NCBI RefSeq assembly: GCF_009884975.1 | Contig: NZ_CP041970.1 | Coordinates: 3,038,001 to 3,102,000 of the forward strand | Length of the DNA stretch: 64,000 nucleotides | From: Acinetobacter dispersus | GTDB taxonomy: Bacteria; Pseudomonadota; Gammaproteobacteria; Pseudomonadales; Moraxellaceae | Direction of reading: 5' to 3' | In this document: positions 40,137-49,645 of the stretch, one piece after another | How the letters are laid out: every line of letters begins with the position of its first letter | Numbering within the stretch: the first letter of the stretch is position 1 | Notes under the pieces: generated by a model | Told to the model about the DNA's origin: nothing | Seen by the model: the letters and a program-made list of their open reading frames with translations, nothing else | Databases searched by the model: none | Translations under genes and position numbers: made by a program

Positions 40137-40323
40137 GTGTATTTTTCTCAAGAAGTATCATTATTGCTGACAATTTACTCATTTCGGCTCAAATGTAAAG
40201 TGAATTGATTCAATCTATTACTCACATTTACACACGTTTTAATGGCTTTAATTAGGCGATTAATCCAGTAAGTTTGGCAAAATCGGGTACAATCAATCGA
40301 AAAAAGTAAAATTGTAGGTTGTT

Positions 40324-41640
40324 ATGACTTTGGCTACTCCAATCACGGTAATTCGTGGTCGTTTCTTAGATATTCAAAAAACCGTTTCCCAAGCTGCTGA
40401 AATTGCCAATCAGGTTCGTTATATCGAAGATGGTGTGCTCATTACTGAACAAGGTAAAATCCGCTGGTTTGGCACGTGGAACGACGCTCAAGCCCATCTT
40501 CCTGCAAATGTTGAAATTCAGCATTACCCAGAGCAATTGATCATCCCAGGTATGATCGATACACATATCCATTTTCCACAAACGGAGATGGTCGGTGCCT
40601 ACGGCGAACAACTATTAAGCTGGTTAAACACTTATACCTTCCCAACCGAAATTCAGTTCAAAGACAAAGCGTATGCGCAAGAAATTGCCAAGTTTTTTGT
40701 CAATGAACTCCTCAAAAATGGCACCACCACAGCATTGGTCTTCTGTACCGTGCACCCAGAGTCGGTTGATGCTCTATTTGAAGCTGCAGAACAGCACCAG
40801 ATGCGTTTAATCGCGGGTAAAGTGATGATGGATCGTCATGCACCAGAAGCCCTTTGCGATACCGCAGAGAGCGGCTATGACGACTCTAAGGCATTGATTG
40901 AGAAATGGCATGGTCAAGGTCGTGCACTATATGCGATTACCCCACGTTTTGCTCCGACCTCTACACCTGAACAACTCGAAAAAGCAGGACAACTCAAAGC
41001 ACAATTCCCAGATGTGTATGTTCATACTCATTTAAGCGAAAACAAAGACGAAATTGCATGGGTGAAAGATCTATTCCCTGAGCAAAAAGGTTATTTGGAT
41101 GTTTATCATCATTATGGTTTAACAGGTCAACGCTCTGTATTCGCCCATTGTGTCCATTTGGAAGATGCTGAATGGAAATGCATGCATGACACAGACTCTG
41201 CCATTGCTTTCTGTCCAACCTCAAACCTGTTTTTGGGCAGTGGTTTATTTCCATTGAAAAAGACATGGGAACAGCAAGTGAAAGTCGGCTTGGGTACAGA
41301 TGTTGGGGCAGGGACCTCGTTTAGCTTATTGCAAACTGTAAATGAAGCCTACAAAGTACAACAGTTACAAGGCGATAAACTCTCTGCTTTTGAATCGCTT
41401 TATCATGCGACACTGGGTGGCGCAAAAGCCTTGGATCTCGATGATAAACTAGGTAACTTCAACGTTGGTAAAGAAGCTGATTTTGTCGTATTGAATCTGA
41501 AACCGACGGCATTGCAGCAACTACGTCAGTCGCGCTCAAAGTCGATTGATGACAGCTTATTTGCCTTGTTCACTATGGGCGATGACCGAAATATTGAGGC
41601 GACGTATATCTATGGACAAAAAGCCTATAGCCAAAACTAA
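40324..41640 (+). CDS. guaD: Guanine deaminase
   Basis: Amidohydrolase that converts guanine to xanthine; 438 residues. Metal ligands are visible in DTHIHFPQTEMVG (residues about 78-90), in THLSENKDEI, in FAHCVHL and in the late LGTDVGAG aspartate. The family motif AFCPTSNLFLGSGLFPL is present. The neighbouring hpt also handles purine bases, so the pair suggests a small purine salvage/catabolism cluster. A terminator follows. Confidence 0.95.
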   Translation: MTLATPITVIRGRFLDIQKTVSQAAEIANQVRYIEDGVLITEQGKIRWFGTWNDAQAHLPANVEIQHYPEQLIIPGMIDTHIHFPQTEMVGAYGEQLLSWLNTYTFPTEIQFKDKAYAQEIAKFFVNELLKNGTTTALVFCTVHPESVDALFEAAEQHQMRLIAGKVMMDRHAPEALCDTAESGYDDSKALIEKWHGQGRALYAITPRFAPTSTPEQLEKAGQLKAQFPDVYVHTHLSENKDEIAWVKDLFPEQKGYLDVYHHYGLTGQRSVFAHCVHLEDAEWKCMHDTDSAIAFCPTSNLFLGSGLFPLKKTWEQQVKVGLGTDVGAGTSFSLLQTVNEAYKVQQLQGDKLSAFESLYHATLGGAKALDLDDKLGNFNVGKEADFVVLNLKPTALQQLRQSRSKSIDDSLFALFTMGDDRNIEATYIYGQKAYSQN

Positions 41641-41761
41641 AATTTTAAACAAACAAAGACTTGGGTTAATGTTATTCGCCATAGGATGTGCTGTTCTATT
41701 AAAACGTGACAGTCGCTTATCTCAAAATGATACATATTCTTCATCATCAAAAGGTGCATGA
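41612..41761 (+). CDS. Possible small membrane protein overlapping guaD end
   Basis: A 49-codon frame starting at an ATG 29 bases inside the guaD 3' end. The product is basic at first, then has one hydrophobic stretch (RLGLMLFAIGCAVLLKR) and a Ser-rich tail. No convincing ribosome site. It could be a real coupled small protein or a chance frame. Confidence 0.3.
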   Translation: MDKKPIAKTKILNKQRLGLMLFAIGCAVLLKRDSRLSQNDTYSSSSKGA

Positions 41762-41805
41762 AATGTGATTTTGTTTTAAAATTCCCACATTAGCTCAAGT
41801 TTTCG

Positions 41806-41837
41806 AGGTGTTGCAGGTCAACACCTTTTTTATTTTT
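41806..41837 (+). terminator. Terminator of guaD
   Basis: AGGTGTTG/CAACACCT stem with a 5-base loop, then T6 and a further T-rich tract. Confidence 0.85.
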
Positions 41838-41866
41838 CCATTTTTTAAAGTGTTAGGAATCTACCG

Positions 41867-42397
41867 ATGACCATTGCAATGCGCATTATGATTTCAAGTG
41901 AAGAGATTCAAGCCAAAGTGAAAGAACTTGGCGAAAAAATCAATGCACACTATGCTCAAAGTGATAAAGAACTGGTATTGATTGGCTTATTGCGTGGGTC
42001 AGTTATTTTTATGGCAGACTTATGCCGTGCAATTGAAAAGCCACACGAACTCGATTTTATGACTGTTTCTAGTTACGTTAATGGCACGACGATTTCATCA
42101 CGTGACGTAAAAATCCTCAAAGATCTTGATGGTGAAATTCACGGTAAAGATGTACTTGTGGTTGAAGATATTATCGACTCAGGCAACACTTTAAGCAAAG
42201 TGGTAGAGATGCTTAAAACCCGTAATCCAAACTCAATTGAACTCTGTACCTTGGTCAGTAAACCATCACGCCGTGAAATTCCTTTAGAAGTAAAATTCTT
42301 AGGTTTTGAAGTCGAAGATCGTTTTATCGTGGGTTATGGTTTAGATTTTGATCAAAAATATCGTCATCTGCCTTTTATCGGTGAGATTGGTCTTTAA
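41867..42397 (+). CDS. hpt: Hypoxanthine phosphoribosyltransferase
   Basis: Purine-salvage enzyme, 176 residues, adds PRPP-ribose-phosphate to hypoxanthine or guanine. The PRPP loop VLVVEDIIDSGNTL lies at residues about 102-115, and LIGLLRGSVIFMADL and the C-terminal VGYGLDFDQKYRHLPFIG are family-typical. AGGA precedes the ATG. It has its own terminator. Confidence 0.96.
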   Translation: MTIAMRIMISSEEIQAKVKELGEKINAHYAQSDKELVLIGLLRGSVIFMADLCRAIEKPHELDFMTVSSYVNGTTISSRDVKILKDLDGEIHGKDVLVVEDIIDSGNTLSKVVEMLKTRNPNSIELCTLVSKPSRREIPLEVKFLGFEVEDRFIVGYGLDFDQKYRHLPFIGEIGL

Positions 42398-42466
42398 TTT
42401 ATAAACATCGTAGATATTTCATCGATGCTTAGACAGATGCAATGAGCTGAACATTGCTCTTACTTT

Positions 42467-42489
42467 AGGTGCTTTCGGGCACCTTTTTT
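42467..42489 (+). terminator. Terminator of hpt
   Basis: AGGTGC/GCACCT stem closed by TTTCGG, followed by T6. Confidence 0.85.
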
Positions 42490-42624
42490 ATGGCTTGATC
42501 TTAAACAAACCTTGCTAAAGAATGCACAAAAATACGACACAAATAGGCAATCCACTACAGACAAAGCAAGACCAGATCAAGCAGGATAGTAATAAATATC
42601 ACTGTTAAAACAAGGAGAAAGACA

Positions 42625-42876
42625 ATGTGGTCTCTAATTGTGGCAATTGTAGTTGGTTTTTTTGCTGGTTTAATTGCCAGAGCACTACATCCAGGTGAAG
42701 ATAAAGCTGGTTTCATCGTAACAACATTATTGGGTATTGCAGGTTCATTGCTCGCTACTTATGGCGGTCGCTTATTGGGCCTATATGGTGAAAATTCGGC
42801 AGCTGGCTTTATTGCTTCCGTACTTGGTGCTGTGATTATTTTATTTATTTATAAATTGGTCACCAAAAAAAGCTAA
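42625..42876 (+). CDS. GlsB/YeaQ/YmgE family membrane protein
   Basis: 83 residues, three hydrophobic helices, with the family motifs GFFAGLIARALHPGEDKAGF and TTLLGIAGSLLATYGGR. These small proteins are stress-induced transglycosylase-associated membrane proteins of uncertain function. A strong AAGGAGAAAG ribosome site precedes the ATG. Confidence 0.9.
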   Translation: MWSLIVAIVVGFFAGLIARALHPGEDKAGFIVTTLLGIAGSLLATYGGRLLGLYGENSAAGFIASVLGAVIILFIYKLVTKKS

Positions 42877-42883
42877 ATACATA

Positions 42884-42925
42884 AAAAACTCCCAATTCAT
42901 TTTGAGCAATGGATTGGGAGTTTTT
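42884..42925. terminator. Bidirectional terminator
   Basis: AAAAACTCCCAAT pairs with ATTGGGAGTTTTT across a 16-base loop; it lies between the convergent YeaQ-like and DsbC-like genes. Confidence 0.82.
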
Positions 42926-42935
42926 CTTTATAAAT

Positions 42936-43634
42936 CTATAGACCTAATTCTTTCCAAATCATTTGTATTTCTTCAGCACTGCGCCCGCCAACCATTTTCA
43001 AACCATTTCCAAAGATCAAAGTTGGTGTGCCGTCGACACCCAATTTACGTCCTAACTCAAGATTGCGTTCAATCGGATTAGCACAGCTTTTTGCTTGCGG
43101 CTGTACATTCTTCTGGATCAGGTTTTTCCATGCATAGGCTTGATTGGCGTCACACCAGACTGATTTAGACACCGCCATTGATTGCGATTTTAATGGATAC
43201 ATAAATGTGTAAATCGTCACGTCATTGAGCTTATCTAACTCAGCTTCTAATTTTTTACAATAAGAACAATTCGGGTCTGAGAATATAGCAAGCTCATGTT
43301 TTCCTGTGCCTTTGACTGTTTTAATCGCATCTTTAAAAGGCAGTTGTTTCCAGTCAATCGAGTTTTGTTTTAACACCAAATCTTTCGTAAGGTTCTTCTG
43401 ATCTTTTAGACGAACCATAGAGCCCACAAACATATGTTCTGCGTTTTCATCCAAGTAAATAATCTGGTTGTCCAAACTCGCACTGTATAAGCCAGTCATT
43501 TCTGTAGTTTGAATATTAGTCACTTGGATATTGGGATATTGCTTCGTTAAATTGTTTTTTAACGTCTCTACATTAGCGAAACTCATTGCAGAAACACAAC
43601 TAAGTAATGAGAACATCCCAATTTTTTTTAACAT
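42936..43634 (-). CDS. DsbC-family thiol:disulfide interchange protein
   Basis: Periplasmic disulfide isomerase, 232 residues. Signal peptide (LKKIGMFSLLSCVSAMSFA), an N-terminal dimerisation domain (LTKQYPNIQVTNIQTTEMTGLY), then a thioredoxin fold with active site CSYC in FSDPNCSYCKKLE and the cis-Pro loop DGTPTLIFGNG. The ATG was chosen over an upstream TTG because it starts the signal peptide. The order of domains is that of DsbC. Confidence 0.9.
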   Translation of the reverse strand: MLKKIGMFSLLSCVSAMSFANVETLKNNLTKQYPNIQVTNIQTTEMTGLYSASLDNQIIYLDENAEHMFVGSMVRLKDQKNLTKDLVLKQNSIDWKQLPFKDAIKTVKGTGKHELAIFSDPNCSYCKKLEAELDKLNDVTIYTFMYPLKSQSMAVSKSVWCDANQAYAWKNLIQKNVQPQAKSCANPIERNLELGRKLGVDGTPTLIFGNGLKMVGGRSAEEIQMIWKELGL

Positions 43635-44057
43635 GATTGACACTCTATTCAAAAATCAGTGGCTATTGTAATGACTCTCTGATCGACAAACAGCTTAGCT
43701 TACTGAGCAACAACCAAAATTCAACTAACGCTAGCGATGTTTCACGTGGAACATCAGATGATGCAGATGAATTAAGCTAAAAAACATTGCGTCATTGATC
43801 TATTATGTAAAAACCTGACAATATTGAGACATCACATTGATATTTATTTAATAATTTTAAAAAGTATATAGATCAAAACATGGCTTTTTGGAATAATTCA
43901 GCTCACTCACCAAGTCATGATCATGAGACTTAGTCTATATTGCATAGCATCTGACCCATCGCTATTTTCATTTTAAAGAAACAGGTCTATGTTTATCTTA
44001 TTGGATTATTTTGAGTCAGCACTGAACACCGTTTCATTTTAAAATCTAGGTAAATCA
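43635..44057. other. Intergenic region with a parS-like site
   Basis: 423 bases, no gene seen. It holds a parS-like palindrome at 43738-43753 and A/T-rich sequence, presumably including the divergent promoters of the DsbC-like and PilU-like genes. Confidence 0.6.
43738..43753. other. parS-like site
   Basis: TGTTTCACGTGGAACA: one base from the perfect parS palindrome, with intact CACGTG core and both TGTT/AACA arms. Intergenic, about 6 kb from oriC. Confidence 0.7.
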
Positions 44058-45245
44058 ATGTATAACGCGGAATTATTAGAAGAAGCCAAAACCTTTATGT
44101 TTCATATGCTCACCAAGGTGGTGGAATATGGCGGTTCAGATTTATTTATCACCGCAGATTTTCCACCGAGCATTAAACTACAAGGCTTAATGCGACCTTT
44201 AGGGCAACAAGCCTTAACAGCAGATAAAACCAAGTTGTTTGCCTATAGCCTCATGAATGAAAAACAACGCCAAGAGTTTGAAACTGAATGGGAATGTAAT
44301 TTTGCAATCAATGTTCCGAATGTTTCACGTTTTCGTGTCAATGTATTTAAACAACAGCTACAGATTGGTATGGTGATTCGTACCATTACTTCTGAAATTC
44401 CAACTTTCCAAAAGCTCAAACTCCCTGAATCCTTAAAAAATGTGATTATGGAAAAGCGGGGTTTGGTACTGGTGGTGGGTGGAACAGGATCAGGTAAATC
44501 AACCTCTTTGGCAGCCATGATTGACCATCGTAATGAAAACTCAGCGGGGCATATCATTACTGTTGAAGATCCAGTGGAATACGTACACAAGCACAAAAAA
44601 TCAATGATTACTCATCGTGAAGTCGGTGTGGATTGTCATTCATGGCAGCATGCCTTGAAAAACACCTTACGTCAGGCACCAGATGTGATTCTGATCGGAG
44701 AAATCCGCGATACAGAAACCATGGAACATGCGATTGCCTTTGCCGAAACAGGCCATTTGTGCCTAGGCACATTGCATGCCAACAATGCCAATCAAGCCTT
44801 AGATCGAATTATTAACTTCTTCCCAGAAGAACGTCGTAATCAGTTACTCATGGATCTTTCATCCAATATGAAAGCAATTATTTCGCAACGTTTGGTACGC
44901 ACCCAAGATGGTAAAGGGCGTCGTGCTGCGATTGAAATTTTGCTGAATACACCATTAATCGGAGACAATATCCTAAAAGGGCAGTTCCATGCACTGAAAG
45001 AGATTATGAGCAAATCGCGCGAACTCGGTATGCAGACCTTCGATCAAGCCTTATTTGAGCTCTATAATGAAGGTGCAATTAATTACGATGAAGCTTTACG
45101 TAATGCTGATTCAGTCAATGAACTGCGTTTACAGATCAAGCTAAAAAGTACCCGTCAAGAAGGTTCACCTGTCGCCATGATGACCGCATTAAACGTGGTA
45201 CAAGAGGAAAAGCCTGAAGAAGAGCAACAAACTGAAGATCAGTGA
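44058..45245 (+). CDS. PilT/PilU-family type IV pilus retraction ATPase (PilU-like)
   Basis: 395-residue secretion-type ATPase. Seen: the N-terminal GGSDLFITADFPPSIKLQG, Walker A GGTGSGKST (about residues 139-147), the Asp box (ITVEDPVEYVH), Walker B RQAPDVILIGEIRD and the His box ETGHLCLGTLHANN. The N-terminus and the STSLAAMIDHRN segment are closer to PilU than to PilT. The C-terminal tail is Glu/Gln-rich. It stands alone next to the origin, without other pilus genes. Confidence 0.85.
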   Translation: MYNAELLEEAKTFMFHMLTKVVEYGGSDLFITADFPPSIKLQGLMRPLGQQALTADKTKLFAYSLMNEKQRQEFETEWECNFAINVPNVSRFRVNVFKQQLQIGMVIRTITSEIPTFQKLKLPESLKNVIMEKRGLVLVVGGTGSGKSTSLAAMIDHRNENSAGHIITVEDPVEYVHKHKKSMITHREVGVDCHSWQHALKNTLRQAPDVILIGEIRDTETMEHAIAFAETGHLCLGTLHANNANQALDRIINFFPEERRNQLLMDLSSNMKAIISQRLVRTQDGKGRRAAIEILLNTPLIGDNILKGQFHALKEIMSKSRELGMQTFDQALFELYNEGAINYDEALRNADSVNELRLQIKLKSTRQEGSPVAMMTALNVVQEEKPEEEQQTEDQ

Positions 45246-45253
45246 TAGAAAAA

Positions 45254-45284
45254 ATGGCTTGGATTACCATATAATCCAAGCCAT
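45254..45284 (-). terminator. Terminator between pilU-like gene and mnmE
   Basis: A 13-bp stem ATGGCTTGGATTA/TAATCCAAGCCAT; the minus-strand side continues into TTTTTTC, so it mainly serves mnmE and may also stop the convergent gene. Confidence 0.82.
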
Positions 45285-45303
45285 TCATATTTGATTTAAT
45301 TCA

Positions 45304-46659
45304 TTATTTTCCAATACAGAACGAACCAAAAATCTTACCAAGTAAGTCATCCGCACTAAAATCACCAGTGATTTCACCCAATGCATTTTGTGCTAGACGT
45401 AATGATTCAGCGACCAGTTCACCTGCATTAAACACAACGAGTTGCTCACGTGCTTCTGCAAGATAGCGCTGAGTACGCTTCATTGCGTCTAAATGGCGTG
45501 TTCTGGCAATAAAGGTATCTTCTTCAGGCTGAAAGCCAGCATGCGCTGTAATCGCATCTATGAGCGCTTGAACCCCCATATCCTGTTTTGCAGAAACACT
45601 GATATGACGAAAGCCCTGATAATCGCTTAACGTAGCATCTTGACCCGTTAAATCGCATTTATTGCCAATCAATAGCAAACGTTTTGGCTCAAGATGCTCT
45701 GCAAAATATTCATGCGCCAATTGCAAAGGTTCATCACCCTGATTTAAGTCATAAACCAATAGCAATAAATCTGCCTGCTCGATTTCCTTAATCGCACGAC
45801 GAATACCTTCTTGCTCAACGATATCGCCGGTTTCACGTAAACCTGCAGTATCAGTTAGGGTAATCGGCAAGCCATTTAAACTGATCTTTTCATGTAGTAC
45901 ATCACGAGTAGTGCCTGCAATATCAGTCACAATGGCACGCTCATGGCCTGCGAGCGCGTTCAACAGGCTGGATTTACCTGCATTTGGCTTACCAGCAATC
46001 ACCACCTGTAAACCTTCACGTAATAACTGGCCCTGACGCGCAGACTGCTGTACCGCTTGAACAGAGTCTTGCACATCATCCAATAACGCTAAAATCTTGC
46101 CATCGGCAAGAAAATCAATTTCTTCTTCTGGGAAATCAATCGCAGCTTCCACATGCAAACGCAAATGGATCAGCTTTTCTAAAACGGTGTTAATCTTGGT
46201 TGAAAATGCACCTTGTAAGGAACGAACTGCCGAACGTGCTGCCGCCTGTGAGGTGGCATCAATCAAATCGGCAATTGCTTCTGCTTGCACCAAATCCATT
46301 TTGCCATTTTCAAAAGCACGCATGGAAAATTCACCCGCTTTTGCAGCTGTCGCACCCAAATCAAGTAAACGTGCTAATAACGCATTCTGAATGACTGGAC
46401 CACCATGTCCCTGTAACTCCACCACATCTTCGCCAGTAAACGAGTGAGGATTTGGAAAACATAACACGATGCCTTCATCCATCACCGAGCCATCGGCATC
46501 ACAAAACTGACGGAAGCCCGCCATTCGTGCAGCAGGAAGTTTTTTCTGGGTTAGTTGCTCTGCTATTGCATAGGCTTTTGGTCCAGAGAGTCGAATCACC
46601 CCCACACCACCACGACCTAATGGGGTAGCAATCGCAGCAATAGTGGTTTGATGTTGCAT
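45304..46659 (-). CDS. mnmE: tRNA modification GTPase MnmE
   Basis: GTPase that, with MnmG, installs the 5-carboxymethylaminomethyl group on wobble uridine of certain tRNAs. The 451-residue protein has the N-terminal tetrahydrofolate-binding domain (TTIAAIATPLGRGGVGVIRLSG), a G domain with GKPNAGKSS, DIAGTTRD, DTAGLRET and NKCD, and the C-terminal CIGK with the essential cysteine. The start follows AGGTGA by eight bases. It belongs to the conserved cluster leading back to rpmH. Confidence 0.97.
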   Translation of the reverse strand: MQHQTTIAAIATPLGRGGVGVIRLSGPKAYAIAEQLTQKKLPAARMAGFRQFCDADGSVMDEGIVLCFPNPHSFTGEDVVELQGHGGPVIQNALLARLLDLGATAAKAGEFSMRAFENGKMDLVQAEAIADLIDATSQAAARSAVRSLQGAFSTKINTVLEKLIHLRLHVEAAIDFPEEEIDFLADGKILALLDDVQDSVQAVQQSARQGQLLREGLQVVIAGKPNAGKSSLLNALAGHERAIVTDIAGTTRDVLHEKISLNGLPITLTDTAGLRETGDIVEQEGIRRAIKEIEQADLLLLVYDLNQGDEPLQLAHEYFAEHLEPKRLLLIGNKCDLTGQDATLSDYQGFRHISVSAKQDMGVQALIDAITAHAGFQPEEDTFIARTRHLDAMKRTQRYLAEAREQLVVFNAGELVAESLRLAQNALGEITGDFSADDLLGKIFGSFCIGK

Positions 46660-46720
46660 GTTAAATTCACCTAAAAACGAGCGGGTTATGGAATAGCAAA
46701 CCCTAAATACAGACAAAGAA

Positions 46721-46754
46721 AAATCCGCCTAAGATTACCATCTTAAGCGGATTT
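46721..46754 (-). terminator. Terminator of the rpmH-yidC cluster
   Basis: AAATCCGC...TAAGAT pairs with ATCTTA.AGCGGATTT around TACC; the minus-strand side continues TTTTTCTTTG. About 20 bases past the yidC stop. Confidence 0.75.
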
Positions 46755-46773
46755 ATTCAGTAAAAGTTCGAAC

Positions 46774-48531
46774 TTAAGCGCTCGGCTCAACCTTGTTGAG
46801 ACGATCTTTTTCGACACCTTTGTTAATAAACCATTGTTGCAAAATAGTAATACTGTTGTTGACGATCCAGTAAAGCACTAAGCCTGCTGGGAAGAACAAC
46901 ATGAATACCGTAAACATGATTGGCATGATACGGAATACTTTTGCCTGCATTGGATCAGTTGGCTGTGGGTTCAACATTTGCTGAACAAACATAGTCACAC
47001 CCATGATCAACGGCAAGATGAACCATGGATCCATTGCAGATAAGTCTTGAATCCAACCTAACCACGGTGCATGACGAAGTTCAACAGATTCCATCAACAC
47101 CCAGTACAACGCTAAGAAAATCGGCATTTGTAGCAATAACGGCAAGCAACCAGACAATGGATTGACTTGTTCACGCTTATACAAGGCCATCATTTCTTGT
47201 GAGAAACGCATACGGTCTTCACCAAATTCTTCTTTCATGCGTTGCATTTCAGGCGCAATCACACGCATTTTCGCCATTGAGCGATAACTTTTTGAAGAAA
47301 GTGGCCATAAAATCAGTTTTACCAAGATCGTCAATAGAATGATTGACCAGCCCCAGTTACCAATGATGTTATGGAAGAATTGCAAACCTAAGAATAACAA
47401 TTTAGCAATTGGCCATAACCAACCATAATCTACAGTTTGGTTTAAACCATCCGCCAAGTCTTTCAGTTCAGACTGAACTTTCGGACCAGAATAAAGCTTC
47501 GCATCTACTTCCATTGACGTACCAGCAGGTACATTAATCACTGGAGAAGTGAAGCCCATGATATTCATGTGATCAGCAGACTGACGAGATTCCAGCTTAG
47601 CAACATACGGCTGACCATCTGCTTGAGTAAGTTTTAAATTCCCAGGAATCCAAGCACTTACAAAATAATGCTGAACGATAGCAACCCAGCCACCTTTCGC
47701 ATCAACATTCAGTTTTTCATCATTAAAATTCGCAAATTTTAACTTGTTATAGTGTGCATCTGGTGCACCCCAAGCGCCGCCCAAATAAGTTCCCAAAGTG
47801 AAAATACCTTGCGAAGATTTACCTGGATCGTCTGAGTTATCACGCTTTAACTGACCAAACATTTGACCTTGCCAGTTTTGCTGACTACGGTTAATAACTT
47901 GGTGTTTTACAGTAATCGGATAATCACCTTGCGTGAAGGTGAACGATTTGATCACTTCTACGCCTTCTGGTGTTTTAAATACCAACGGCACAGTCAAAAC
48001 TTGATGTGTTTTACCATCTTTAGATGCGACGCTTTTTGCATCCGCCAAGGTATATGCTGTTTTTTCAACATCATACATTGGACGACCACTACGGCTGCTA
48101 TCAGGTCCGTTTAAACCAATCAAGCCAGATTGAGCGACGTAAGTACGTTTCGCATCACTTTCCAGCATAACAAAAGGTTTTTCGCTGTCTTTGCTTTCAT
48201 CATGGCTTAACAATTCAATACGGACAATATCACCACCCTTTGGATTGATCCAAAGATGGTAAAGATCAGTTTGTACTGAAATCAATTGCTGACTCACAGA
48301 AGGTGCTTCTGTGGCTTGTGATGCAGTCACATTTGCTTGTGGCAAGTCTGAAGCCGCTGTTGCATTTTGAGCATTTGGCAAATCTGCAGATACGTCATGC
48401 GCACTTACAACAGCCGCTTGTTGTTGCGGAGCTGGTGTAGCATGACCATAATCTTTTTGCCAAGCCAAAATAAGCAAATATGCGGTAACAAACATGGCTC
48501 CAAGAATTGCAAATCTGGCCCATTGTTGCAT
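46774..48531 (-). CDS. yidC: Membrane protein insertase YidC
   Basis: 585-residue inner-membrane insertase of the Oxa1/YidC family. One N-terminal helix, a long periplasmic domain (about residues 60-340) and five C-terminal helices with the core segments WGWSIILLTILVKLILWPLS, NPLSGCLPLLLQMPIFLALYWVL and FPAGLVLYWIVNNSITILQQW. It follows yidD by five bases, as in most Gammaproteobacteria. Confidence 0.97.
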   Translation of the reverse strand: MQQWARFAILGAMFVTAYLLILAWQKDYGHATPAPQQQAAVVSAHDVSADLPNAQNATAASDLPQANVTASQATEAPSVSQQLISVQTDLYHLWINPKGGDIVRIELLSHDESKDSEKPFVMLESDAKRTYVAQSGLIGLNGPDSSRSGRPMYDVEKTAYTLADAKSVASKDGKTHQVLTVPLVFKTPEGVEVIKSFTFTQGDYPITVKHQVINRSQQNWQGQMFGQLKRDNSDDPGKSSQGIFTLGTYLGGAWGAPDAHYNKLKFANFNDEKLNVDAKGGWVAIVQHYFVSAWIPGNLKLTQADGQPYVAKLESRQSADHMNIMGFTSPVINVPAGTSMEVDAKLYSGPKVQSELKDLADGLNQTVDYGWLWPIAKLLFLGLQFFHNIIGNWGWSIILLTILVKLILWPLSSKSYRSMAKMRVIAPEMQRMKEEFGEDRMRFSQEMMALYKREQVNPLSGCLPLLLQMPIFLALYWVLMESVELRHAPWLGWIQDLSAMDPWFILPLIMGVTMFVQQMLNPQPTDPMQAKVFRIMPIMFTVFMLFFPAGLVLYWIVNNSITILQQWFINKGVEKDRLNKVEPSA

Positions 48532-48536
48532 ATCTA

Positions 48537-48857
48537 TTATCCCAAATGGTTAGAGAGATTTTGCTTGAATAAACGATCACGAAAGGGTACAGCAACGTGA
48601 TGCATTTGAGAATCTATTTGATGAAACGAAATAAAACGAAGTGCTTTGCGTGGGACGGGATCATAGCCTGAACCACCCCAAGGATGACAACGGCAAATTC
48701 GCTTAGTCGAAAGCCATATACCTTTTGCTGCACCATGTGTCTGCAGTGCTTCAATTGCATATTGAGAGCAAGTGGGAATATAGCGACAACGAGGACCCAA
48801 TAAGGGACTAATTGCGATTTGGTAACATCTTATCAACCAATGTAGTAAACGTACCAT
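48537..48857 (-). CDS. yidD: Membrane protein insertion efficiency factor YidD
   Basis: 106 residues with the invariant core [19 protein letters not shown] and [17 protein letters not shown]. It sits between rnpA and yidC with nine- and five-base gaps, in the universal order. The C-terminus is longer than the E. coli protein and poorly conserved. Confidence 0.94.
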   Translation of the reverse strand: MVRLLHWLIRCYQIAISPLLGPRCRYIPTCSQYAIEALQTHGAAKGIWLSTKRICRCHPWGGSGYDPVPRKALRFISFHQIDSQMHHVAVPFRDRLFKQNLSNHLG

Positions 48858-48866
48858 TGGAGATCT

Positions 48867-49262
48867 CTAATTTTGGAGGGATGTCACAACGACTTTGGAA
48901 TGCTTCTTTGCTAAGCGTTGTAATTTTTGCCAAGCAAAATCTAATTGTTGATGTAATTCTTGATTTGCGATTGCTTCTATACCAACTTTAGGCATCACCA
49001 CAATATCGATATCAGCATTAAATTGCGCTTGATGTAAGCGAAAGCTCTCCCGAGCAAGACGTTTTATTCGATTTCGTTCATGTGCACGACGCACCTTTTT
49101 TTTAGCAACGACAATACCCAAACGGCTTTTCGGCTGTTCGGTTAATTTTGCTAAAAAAAGGAAATGGGGCTGATGCACTTTAAAAAGCGCACCATCAAAT
49201 ACACTTTTATAATCTGCAGCACAACGAATACGAGATTCAGTGCCAAAACTGTAAAGTGTCAT
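48867..49262 (-). CDS. rnpA: Ribonuclease P protein component
   Basis: Basic 131-residue protein subunit of RNase P, which matures tRNA 5' ends. The RNR signature is in [14 protein letters not shown], preceded by [17 protein letters not shown]. Either GTG at 49265 or ATG at 49262 could start it; the ATG is preferred. It follows rpmH closely. Confidence 0.95.
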   Translation of the reverse strand: MTLYSFGTESRIRCAADYKSVFDGALFKVHQPHFLFLAKLTEQPKSRLGIVVAKKKVRRAHERNRIKRLARESFRLHQAQFNADIDIVVMPKVGIEAIANQELHQQLDFAWQKLQRLAKKHSKVVVTSLQN

Positions 49263-49289
49263 CACCCAAGTCTGGTCAGCTTAACAGTA

Positions 49290-49424
49290 TTAAACAGTTA
49301 AGCTATGACGACCTTTTGCACGACGACGAGCTAAAACTTGACGACCAGCTTTTGTTGCCATACGAGCACGGAAACCATGAACACGCTTACGCTTTAATTC
49401 AGATGGTTGGAAAGTACGTTTCAT
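49290..49424 (-). CDS. rpmH: Large ribosomal subunit protein bL34
   Basis: 44 residues, [20 protein letters not shown] at the start, Arg/Lys-rich throughout, the usual bL34 length. A GGGAG ribosome site lies before the ATG. First gene of the minus-strand cluster that faces away from oriC. Confidence 0.96.
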
Positions 49425-49645
49425 ATCGAAACTCCCAAAAATGATCTTTCTATAAAGGTCCGCGATTTTATGGTGCAAAGCTCAGTCTGTCAATGGAAAA
49501 TCCAAATCTTTACATTTTGTTTGTTCTGTTTGACATAAGTAGAGAAACACTGACTTTGTTGTTTTGATTGAAAACAAAAAATATACACATGCTATCTATT
49601 TAAATTATATCAACATTAAGCTATATTCACACCTTAATCACAAGC

